Source of the DNA: Thermoplasmata archaeon
Lineage (GTDB): Archaea > Thermoplasmatota > Thermoplasmata > Thermoplasmatales > Thermoplasmataceae
Reading direction: 5' to 3'
NCBI GenBank assembly: GCA_021795055.1
Contig: JAJYPW010000001.1
Span: 1 to 19,403, forward strand
DNA: 19,403 nucleotides
In this document: positions 1 to 5,603 of the stretch, piece by piece
How the letters are laid out: each line of letters starts with the position of its first letter
Numbering within the stretch: the stretch's first letter is position 1
Program-made: the position numbers and the translations under genes
The notes under the pieces: generated by a model
Told to the model about the DNA's origin: nothing
Database searches by the model: none
Seen by the model: only the letters and a program-made list of their open reading frames with translations

Positions 1-648
1 AGCGTATGCCATCTCAGTCCCATCTGCTCCGGAAATCTCAGGCTGACTTCTGGTGTACAGATATTCATCCATCTTTGAAGGCACAGAGGCCATCGCACTC
101 ACGGGGAACGGATCTCCGCAGAGGTCAAGACCAGGGAGGGAAATAGCAAGTGAGGTTAACCTGTCCCTGTCGTAGTCCCGGCCACAGTTATCGCATCCGG
201 ACATCTTCCAGATCGCATCTCTCATGCGGTTCCGCTGCCTTCCTCCTGTCTGCTTGAGCTTCCTCATCCTTTTCTGCGGATTCTTCAGATGATTCTGTAG
301 CTTCCGTCTCCTTCTTGAGAAGTCGTTCTGTATTCTTGCAACCTCAACGATGGGAAGAGTCTTCACTGCTGTTATTTCCATTGCAGATCGATCAACTATG
401 GTGGAATCGACTGTGGAGAAGTTGAGGTCTGTTCCCATTAACTCTTCTCTGGCAGGCTTGTTCTCTTGTATGCTGAATGAGAGGGATACAATCTGATCTG
501 TTATCAATACCTCGGATAGCTTGCTCCTGCTATACTCGGCGAATTTCTTGTTTTTCATGTTGATCTGGATATATTCGTATCTGCCCGGCTGTATTGTGAT
601 CCTGAGCTTGTCATCAAGGATCTTGATAAGCTCTGAATCCAGGCGCAT
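1..648 (-). pseudogene. TnpB-like (IS605 OrfB) ORF with N-terminal truncation and central deletion, C-terminus outside window
   Basis: One frame is open from ATG 648 to the window edge (216 codons, no stop seen). Residues 72-77 (GTDLNF) match the first catalytic aspartate region of TnpB (D74). An Arg/Lys-rich helix follows at about 105-148 (FSRRRRKLQ, RNRMRDAIWKMS), as in TnpB bridge regions. The chain then jumps at residues 149-152 to CDNCG and DYDRDRLTSLAIS, the second half of the zinc finger and the third acidic motif. The block that normally carries the catalytic glutamate and the first CxxC is missing, and so is the N-terminal part. A nuclease role is therefore very unlikely. The frame is intact across the deletion, and a TATA-like box lies 25 bases upstream, so it could still be expressed. 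Family assignment is by motif reading. Confidence 0.72.
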
Positions 649-668
649 TGCAAACTTCTTAGCAGGAA

Positions 669-678
669 AATATTAAAA
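669..678 (-). promoter_or_regulatory. TATA-like box for the TnpB-like ORF
   Basis: The minus strand reads TTTTAATATT centred about 25 bases before the ATG at 648. This is the distance expected for a leaderless archaeal transcript. The promoter belongs to the shortened reading frame, so the truncation did not leave the ORF without a start signal. Confidence 0.4.
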
Positions 679-1055
679 GGCTCTAGTCCGGATAGGTGCA
701 CTACATAATACCACTGAAACGCAATACCCCGATCATACCATAAGGTACAGAGATGAGCCGGCACTTCATGTTTGAGAACAGGCCGGTATGTACACCCACG
801 ACAGCAAGGGAAGAGTGTGTCTCTTCCGCAGGCAGATGGGGATGATAGGTGCAGTCTCCAGGTTCCGGGCTGCGGAGAAGCGAATGAAAACCGTTGTCGT
901 GATCAATCCCCGGATACAGGTATGTTAAATTCATCGTGGACATATCAACACAGAGCCTCATAAGACTGCATCTTACCGCTTTCAGGTACACGGGATATCC
1001 TGGATCCCCGTCCCGGATTCTGATTTCCCGAACAGTCTTCCAATGATCCAGTATC
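679..1055. other. Gap without a supported gene
   Basis: No convincing gene is visible. A plus-strand frame at 788-928 gives 46 residues of protein-like composition (MYTHDSKGRVCLF and RFRAAEKRMKTVVVINP), and a short frame starting at 753 (MSRHFMFENRP) could join it through a one-base frameshift. This might be a relic of a displaced gene, but I recognise no family. The longer minus-strand frame at 701-1057 has no recognisable domain. Confidence 0.3.
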
Positions 1056-1059
1056 ATGG

Positions 1060-1065
1060 TTAAAT
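1060..1065 (+). promoter_or_regulatory. TATA-like box for the small gene at 1088
   Basis: TTAAAT is centred about 25 bases before ATG 1088, which suggests a leaderless mRNA and supports that start codon. Confidence 0.4.
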
Positions 1066-1087
1066 GCGGTAATCCAATGTTGTTACC

Positions 1088-1288
1088 ATGAACCTATCTG
1101 ACATGCTTGAGAAACACGTCAAGGCATGGATGGTCAATCAGGCTCAGGAAAGCATCGTGCCCGGGATGAGCTTCGAAGGGACCCTCAAGGGCATTGACCA
1201 GGGTACCTACATAATAAAGATAGACAGCGACGAGGAAGACTACATAGTGGTGCCAATATCCTCATGCAAGCTTCTTGTGAGGGTGTAG
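1088..1288 (+). CDS. Small hypothetical protein (66 aa)
   Basis: I do not recognise the family. The protein is short and soluble. Residues 1-22 look helical and amphipathic (LSDMLEKHVKAWMVNQAQES). Residues 28-66 alternate in a beta-strand pattern (FEGTLKGIDQGTYIIKID, DYIVVPISSCKLLVRV), as in a small beta-barrel such as an SH3- or Sm-like fold; that fold idea is inference. A TATA-like box at the leaderless distance and a clean stop support a real gene. It converges on the MscS-type channel gene with only three bases between the two stops, so the genes do not share an operon. Confidence 0.62.
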   Translation: MNLSDMLEKHVKAWMVNQAQESIVPGMSFEGTLKGIDQGTYIIKIDSDEEDYIVVPISSCKLLVRV

Positions 1289-1291
1289 GCA

Positions 1292-2419
1292 CTAACTCGC
1301 ACTGAATTTCATGGGCTCAACTATTCCCATAAGGATCGACAACATCTTGCTCCGCATCCCGTCGGAATCTATGCCGCTGAACTTTCCTACGACCTTGATT
1401 ATGTAGCTGTTCATAGTAGTCTCGTCTATGTAAACGCGTGGTTCTGAGAGAGAACCTGGGATCTTCCCGATCTCTTTCGAAATCACCTTTTTGATGGCGT
1501 CAAAATCCACATACTTTGGCGTCTCATATCTGGCCTGCACAACCACCTCCTTCTTCCTGACAATGATCGCAGCAACAATGACCACTCCATTGGGAAGCTT
1601 TACCATATCACCGCTGTTGAGCCGCATGGTTGTGTAATTGATGGATATATCATGGATCAATCCCGTGTAAGCTGTAGCCTCTAACCTGTCCTCCGAGAAA
1701 TATTTGGGGAACACTACTGGAAAAGCACCGCCGTACTGCCACGTGTTGATGGTTACATAATCACCTATATTGAATGGCCTGGTTATTGTGAGAAGGATGC
1801 CGCCGAACTGGTTAGAAAGGACAGTCTGGGCAGCAAGGCCAAGCACAACCGAAAAGAGGGAGCCGCCCAGTATAACCGATGAGACATTGACTCCAAGCCC
1901 GGCCAGGGTAGCAAGACCAATTATGAAATACCCGGCAATTGTGATAAGAAACACGATGGGATGCATTTTCGCCGGAGGCATGAACCGGCTCAGGTACATT
2001 CTCACGAAGTTGACTACAAGCCTAAAAATCAGGTACGCGACAACGACGATGACCAGGGCATTGACAAGGTTTGTGAATCCAACAGGTATAATGTCGTATA
2101 CAGTTGTGATAAGGTAGATGATCACCAGCACTGTGGCAAGCACGAAGATCATTGCCACGAAGGATCTCAGGAACCTGCCGATTTTCAGGTTGCGATCATG
2201 GTTCCGCTGTGCCGCTTCATCTGAGATCAGGATGTATGAGGCAGCGAACATCAGCGAAAGAATTGCATCAAGTACAACAGATATCTCAACAGTCAGGTAA
2301 AACGGTTCCGGCAAAACCGGCAGGTATGACGTGAGCAAATAGACTAATGCCGGGATAAGGACCATGCCAGCGGCGTATCCCAGAAGCAGCAGATGTTTCC
2401 GACGTTGTGGATCTGTCAC
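1292..2419 (-). CDS. MscS-family mechanosensitive ion channel
   Basis: The 375-residue membrane protein should sit in the cytoplasmic membrane and open on membrane tension to release solutes after osmotic downshock. About five hydrophobic segments are visible (roughly 12-35, 42-66, 86-108, 116-140, 152-175). They are followed by the MscS pore-helix signature at about 175-222, Gly/Ala-rich with GGSLFSVVLGLAAQ and then NQFGGILLTITRPFNIGDYV. This is the junction of TM3 and the beta domain. The remainder is the cytoplasmic beta domain, with LPNGVVI where the family has a conserved LPN motif, and the alpha/beta C-terminal domain. The start is GTG 2419, with a TATA-like box at 2442-2450. The beta domain carries an insert of about 25 residues around 226-250 (WQYGGAFPVVFPKY). 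The ISL3 remnant begins just upstream of the promoter. Confidence 0.9.
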   Translation of the reverse strand: MTDPQRRKHLLLLGYAAGMVLIPALVYLLTSYLPVLPEPFYLTVEISVVLDAILSLMFAASYILISDEAAQRNHDRNLKIGRFLRSFVAMIFVLATVLVIIYLITTVYDIIPVGFTNLVNALVIVVVAYLIFRLVVNFVRMYLSRFMPPAKMHPIVFLITIAGYFIIGLATLAGLGVNVSSVILGGSLFSVVLGLAAQTVLSNQFGGILLTITRPFNIGDYVTINTWQYGGAFPVVFPKYFSEDRLEATAYTGLIHDISINYTTMRLNSGDMVKLPNGVVIVAAIIVRKKEVVVQARYETPKYVDFDAIKKVISKEIGKIPGSLSEPRVYIDETTMNSYIIKVVGKFSGIDSDGMRSKMLSILMGIVEPMKFSAS

Positions 2420-2441
2420 AGTTCTAAAACGTCTGATACCA

Positions 2442-2450
2442 CTTAAGAAT
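2442..2450 (-). promoter_or_regulatory. TATA-like box for the MscS-type gene
   Basis: The minus strand reads TTCTTAAGT about 27 bases before GTG 2419. The putative left end of an ISL3 relic starts at 2454, so the element lies in the position of the factor-B recognition element. Confidence 0.4.
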
Positions 2451-2515
2451 TTAGGCTTTCTCCACTTTCAAGTGAGTAATATTATTTAAGTATTAGATAT
2501 ATTATTTCGAGGGTG

Positions 2516-2537
2516 AGTGCCAGCCCTATTTGGCACT
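2516..2537. repeat. Seven-base inverted repeat inside the ISL3 relic
   Basis: AGTGCCA at 2516-2522 and TGGCACT at 2531-2537 form a perfect 7-bp stem with an 8-base loop. It lies before the residual transposase frame. No function is assigned. Confidence 0.45.
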
Positions 2538-2579
2538 GCTCGAACAGAAGTTGCGATGGAAGGTTGACTGAGTTTTCCC

Positions 2580-3053
2580 CTGGATACCGGGAAAAAGACT
2601 GTTGGTACCCTGGCCGAAAAAGGGATAACGGATCTCAAGGGAACAAGATACATCTGGCTCTATGTATCTGAAAACCTTCCGGATAAGTACAGGAGACAGT
2701 ATGGAGAGTTGAAGAAATCCGATCTCCTGACGTGAAAGGCATACTCCATGAAAGAGGATATCCGCAGTTTCGGGAACGCCCCTTCCGTGGAAGATACAAG
2801 AAAATACTGGGAAAGCTGGTGCAGCTGGGTCATACATTCATCAATAGATGCCATGAAGGACATTGCACGGTTGATGAAGATCCATCTCGGAATGATACTG
2901 AACTACTTCATCCATCGCATTACCAATATAAGGGCTGAAGGGATCAATTCCAGGATAGCACTCATAGAAAAGATAGCCTTTGGTTACAGGAATAAGGAGC
3001 ACCTGAAGACTGCAATATATTTCAGGTGCGGTAATTTACGACTTTATCGGTAA
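2580..3053 (+). pseudogene. ISL3-family DDE transposase, C-terminal remnant with an in-frame stop
   Basis: The frame reads LAEKGITDLKGTRYIWLY and SENLPDKYRRQYGELKKSDL, then hits TGA at 2733-2735. It resumes in the same frame with KAYSMKEDIRSF and WESWCSWVIHS, and ends in RITNIRAEGINSRI and FGYRNKEHLKTAIYFRCGNL. This is the order of the C-terminal half of ISL3 (IS204/IS1001/IS1096/IS1165) transposases, including the GTRYIWL block, the catalytic-glutamate region EGIN and the terminal IYFxCG block. The N-terminal zinc finger, HTH and first two acidic residues are missing. The gene is dead through truncation and the nonsense codon. Confidence 0.8.
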
Positions 3054-3080
3054 ACCCGCATGAAAGTGTGATGGCCAAAA

Positions 3081-3090
3081 AATATATATT
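3081..3090 (+). promoter_or_regulatory. TATA box of the first sequon-rich secreted protein gene
   Basis: AATATATATT is centred 26 bases before ATG 3112. It is one of the strongest TATA-like boxes in the window and begins five bases after the proposed right end of the ISL3 relic. Confidence 0.55.
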
Positions 3091-3111
3091 TCATAAAGTA
3101 GTTGATTCGCA

Positions 3112-4872
3112 ATGACGCTCTCAAGAAGAACAAAAATAGCAGTGAGCATCATTCTTGCCGTCGCAATGATTTCAACCAGCTTTGTTGTTTTTGGAAATTA
3201 TCATGGGGAGAATACCGGAGGGACAGCGACATTTGGGCCCAAGATAGTGTTTTCCCTTGCCAATCCGGGAAACACACCTGCATCGGCCAATGTCACCGAG
3301 GCTATCCAGATCATGGGGATCGATCCATCCTACCTGTGGTCAGGAGGGTTTTCCACCCCGGGTGGCACGACCCTGCCCCCACAGGCACAGATAACCCTGT
3401 TCAATGAATCCTACTTCCCTTCACAGTCCGGAATCAGGAACATGATCGAATTCATGAATGCCAACTTCTCGAAGATCCTTGCCGGATGGCAGTCGTATTA
3501 TCAGATCGAGGGGAACAACAAACAGTCCGTTTCCCTTGAACTGGAATGCACCCTCTCCGTCCTTATCAACGGAAACCTTTCCGTTTACTCATATTATAAC
3601 AACTTGCCATTCAACGCTTCCGGTATGATCCTTGAGAGATATGTGCAGAATGCAAATTCCACATCCGGCAGCTGGTTCAATGACACCTCCGTGAATCCGT
3701 CCGACTATTCATCCATCTATTTCATTCCCCGGGCATTCAACGTGACCCCGTCCTTCGATCTTGCCAGTCCCACATACGCCACCGCGATTAACAGTACCAC
3801 GGCGCATGGCACATCATCGCCTTCTGGGTACTCGCCGGATCGTATTATCGGTCTTTGTCGGCCCGATGGTACCTGGTACTTGCTTAACTGGACAAAAACT
3901 CTCCATGGCCCTGACCCCCTGATGACCGTGCACATAAACGGAAGATATCCACCCGAGAATAATTTTCTCGCCATTGTAGGATCGATCGCCACTTCAACAG
4001 CCGACATTGCCATGAATTCCGACCAGACGGGAGTGACCGCGGGAGGGAGCGTAACTGACCAGATGAGCACCAGCCCTTCCTGGAGCGGAAACGGAAACTT
4101 CACTGCAGGTGGTTCAATTGCTCAATGGAGCGCGTATCCTGACAATTCTTATGCTGGGAATGGCGGACGTACTAACATCAATAACACCTCCGCATTCATA
4201 TATCTCTCAAACACCACTTTCACAATCACCAATTACAATGTCGTCTATTTCTGGGGCTACCCGTACAACTGCCAAGAGAAATACCTTGGAAATACCAGCT
4301 CCATCCAGATCAGTGCGGTCAATTCAACCGATGGAAACTACAAGCTGGGTTATGGATTTGTCTCCATATATTTCTATTATGCCCTGCAGAACCTGACCAA
4401 GAGTTCCGCTTCCACTAACCTGGGAACGCTTGCTGGTGGGCAGGAAATACAGGGAGGACAGATATGGGGCAAAACCACCGGATACTCCAATGCATCTGGT
4501 GTGTACCAAAAAGAAGAAAAGGTATTGAACACGTTTGCCAGTGCACTTGGAGTTGCGGTCGCTGCCATCGATGTTGCAGCGGCGGCAAACGGTTTTCTTG
4601 AATCTGGCGAGGCTGCGGTTGTGACAGCCAGCCTCAGGCTCATTGCTGCCAGCCTCGGGTTGGCGGATACACTGCTCGCGGACTTCAGCACGATCTCCTT
4701 TTCGACCAGCAGCGACTTTGTCTCTAACCTATACGCGATAACAAACGAGCCTTTTGGTAATGGTTATGCATACAATCTGACAGATTTCCAGTCGCCCAAC
4801 CCGGTGACCTTTAACCTGAACGGCAACAGTTATCAGTTTACCGCACCGTCTAACTTCATCGTGGCCACGTGA
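3112..4872 (+). CDS. Secreted, sequon-rich paralogous surface protein A (586 aa)
   Basis: Function is unknown. The N-terminus has a basic n-region (LSRRTK) and a hydrophobic stretch at about residues 9-28, a signal peptide or anchor. The mature part is Ser/Thr/Asn/Tyr/Gly-rich with about 18 N-X-S/T sequons, as expected of an archaeal cell-surface glycoprotein. A long Ala/Leu/Val-rich helical segment lies at about 475-535 (VLNTFASALGVAVAAIDVAA and VVTASLRLIAASLGLADTLL), followed by a short polar C-terminus. Paralogy with the protein at 5604-7217 shows in YSPDRIIGLC vs LSPDKFIGGG, STSPSWSGNG vs STNPSWAGAG, the shared ALGV helix and matching tails. I do not see thermopsin motifs. It could be an S-layer-like, adhesive or membrane-active secreted protein. 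TATA spacing and a terminator support an independent transcript. Confidence 0.85.
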   Translation: MTLSRRTKIAVSIILAVAMISTSFVVFGNYHGENTGGTATFGPKIVFSLANPGNTPASANVTEAIQIMGIDPSYLWSGGFSTPGGTTLPPQAQITLFNESYFPSQSGIRNMIEFMNANFSKILAGWQSYYQIEGNNKQSVSLELECTLSVLINGNLSVYSYYNNLPFNASGMILERYVQNANSTSGSWFNDTSVNPSDYSSIYFIPRAFNVTPSFDLASPTYATAINSTTAHGTSSPSGYSPDRIIGLCRPDGTWYLLNWTKTLHGPDPLMTVHINGRYPPENNFLAIVGSIATSTADIAMNSDQTGVTAGGSVTDQMSTSPSWSGNGNFTAGGSIAQWSAYPDNSYAGNGGRTNINNTSAFIYLSNTTFTITNYNVVYFWGYPYNCQEKYLGNTSSIQISAVNSTDGNYKLGYGFVSIYFYYALQNLTKSSASTNLGTLAGGQEIQGGQIWGKTTGYSNASGVYQKEEKVLNTFASALGVAVAAIDVAAAANGFLESGEAAVVTASLRLIAASLGLADTLLADFSTISFSTSSDFVSNLYAITNEPFGNGYAYNLTDFQSPNPVTFNLNGNSYQFTAPSNFIVAT

Positions 4873-4894
4873 GCCCTGGCCACATTACTTTTTT
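4861..4894 (+). terminator. Hairpin plus T-run terminator after surface protein A
   Basis: GTGGCC at 4861-4866 pairs with GGCCAC at 4878-4883, a 6-bp GC-rich stem with the stop codon TGA in its loop. Six T residues follow at 4889-4894. It is correctly placed to end the plus-strand transcript of the gene finishing at 4872. Confidence 0.55.
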
Positions 4895-4968
4895 CCTTCT
4901 TATGCTTCAACAGACAACAAATAAGCAATCAAAACATGGGCAATTTAGAAACAAACACCTGAATGCAG

Positions 4969-4978
4969 TATATATTAA
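4969..4978 (+). promoter_or_regulatory. TATA-like sequence before the structured region
   Basis: TATATATTAA immediately precedes the four-way-junction sequence. The usual archaeal spacing would start transcription near 4998-5000, inside the first arm rather than at 4979. The box therefore either drives a shorter RNA or is not the promoter of the folded form. Confidence 0.35.
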
Positions 4979-5072
4979 GGTTCCAGGATAACTTCTCCTG
5001 CTGCAGGGAACGATTATATCCTGATCCGAGTCGTTGTGACTCGGATTGAAGTTTGAGGATAGCTTCAGAACC
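4979..5072 (+). ncRNA. Candidate structured RNA (or DNA cruciform): perfect four-way junction
   Basis: Five consecutive blocks pair with no unpaired base at the junction. The closing stem is GGTTC 4979-4983 with GAACC 5068-5072. Arm 1 is CAGGATA 4984-4990 with TATCCTG 5017-5023. Arm 2 is ATCCGAGTC 5024-5032 with GACTCGGAT 5038-5046, a 9-bp stem with a 5-base loop. Arm 3 is TGAAG 5047-5051 with CTTCA 5063-5067. Inside arm 1, after an asymmetric internal loop, 4993-5000 pairs with 5004-5010 with one bulged T and a three-base loop. The cloverleaf is not a tRNA: no T-loop, wrong arm lengths and a forked arm. Strand is uncertain because the fold works on both, but a plus-strand hairpin plus T-run follows at 5081-5108. 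It may be an independent RNA, a relic of an insertion-element RNA, or a recombination site. Homology was not tested. Confidence 0.4.
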
Positions 5073-5080
5073 GGGTTATT

Positions 5081-5108
5081 GCCTTTTCCTTAAAGGCGCG
5101 GTCTTTTT
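5081..5108 (+). terminator. Intrinsic terminator-like hairpin
   Basis: GCCTTT 5081-5086 and AAAGGC 5092-5097 form a 6-bp stem with a 5-base loop, followed by five T residues at 5104-5108. No plus-strand coding gene ends nearby; the previous one stops at 4872 and has its own terminator. This hints at a separate short transcript covering the structured region. Confidence 0.45.
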
Positions 5109-5359
5109 GCCGGCATTGTGTGATGACAGTATTCTCTCCACTCCTGACAGCCGACCAGGAAGCCCTGATGCCGATTCCCATGGATCCCTGTCCAGCGGAT
5201 TCATGATTCTGGTGGTGGTGCTGCTTTCATGTCGGTATGTAATAGATATGCACCCATGAACGGTATTCCGGGCGATTCATATGCGACCTATAAACAAATC
5301 CAGTCGTTAGGTGCGGTTAGTGCAGGACCAATCGCACCCATAACTGAACCACCACTGCC
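5109..5359. other. Gap without a recognisable gene
   Basis: Short frames occur on both strands but none shows a family signature. On the minus strand a piece at about 5290-5380 reads MYSFVNGSGGSVMGAIG, which may be a scrap of a protein-coding sequence next to the IS110-like relic. I see no further RNA-like fold. Confidence 0.3.
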
Positions 5360-5546
5360 ATTAACGAAAGAGTACATCTTTCCAGTCCTGCAAATGCCCT
5401 GTGTCCATCCGGTGTCATCGGAAACTTAAACGTTCCCTTACGTCTCCACCTGGTGCCATATACGTCGCTACACTCTCCTTCACTCCAAGGTCTGTGCCTG
5501 CAACGAAACCGTTCATGCGATCCATACGCTTCTTCTGTTTATCCAT
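5360..5546 (-). pseudogene. IS110-family-type recombinase, N-terminal relic with frameshift
   Basis: Starting at ATG 5546 the frame reads MDKQKKRMDRMNGFVAGTDL, then GVKESVATYM and GGDVRERLSF, and stops at TGA 5415-5417. A one-base shift at that point continues with MTPDGHRAFAG to about 5380. The pattern of a first acidic residue in GTDLGVKES, then beta strands, then F-x-M-TPDG-x-x-x-FA, is the start of the RuvC-like domain of IS110/IS1111 DEDD recombinases. Only about 55-60 of the usual 350-400 residues remain, and the C-terminal serine domain is absent. The relic sits only 57 bases past the stop of surface protein B. No element ends were identified. Confidence 0.58.
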
Positions 5547-5603
5547 TTTTTCCCTCAATGACGGCTCTTATGACTGACTAATTTTACCAGTCGAAGTTTT
5601 CAT

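Larger units (their letters stand above)
2454..3076 (+). mobile_element. Decayed, internally deleted ISL3-family insertion sequence
   Basis: Both ends can be proposed from imperfect terminal inverted repeats. The left end from 2454 reads GGCTTTCTCCACTTTCAAGT. The right end, read inward from 3076 on the other strand, is GGCCATCACACTTTCATGCG. They share GGC and CACTTTCA with further matches. Ends starting with GG fit ISL3. The span is about 620 bases, less than half of a complete element, and contains only the C-terminal part of a transposase. Flanks AGAATTTA and AAAAAATA are A/T-rich but not a convincing 8-base target duplication. The element fills the interval between the divergent MscS-type and glycoprotein genes. 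Confidence 0.6.

Noticed and set aside
701..1057. Minus-strand 118-codon frame
   Set aside because: It shows no recognisable motif and has no promoter-like box at the usual distance; the opposite strand carries equally protein-like short frames.
5020..5052. Hammerhead ribozyme core
   Set aside because: CTGA precedes a stem and GAA follows, but the required GA after CTGAN and the full GAAA are missing.
4979..5072. tRNA gene in the cloverleaf-like fold
   Set aside because: The closing stem has only 5 bp, there is no GTTCRA-type T-loop, arm 1 is forked and the loop sizes do not match any tRNA.
5053..5259. Plus-strand 68-codon frame
   Set aside because: It begins inside the folded structure, runs through the terminator-like hairpin and has no family signature.
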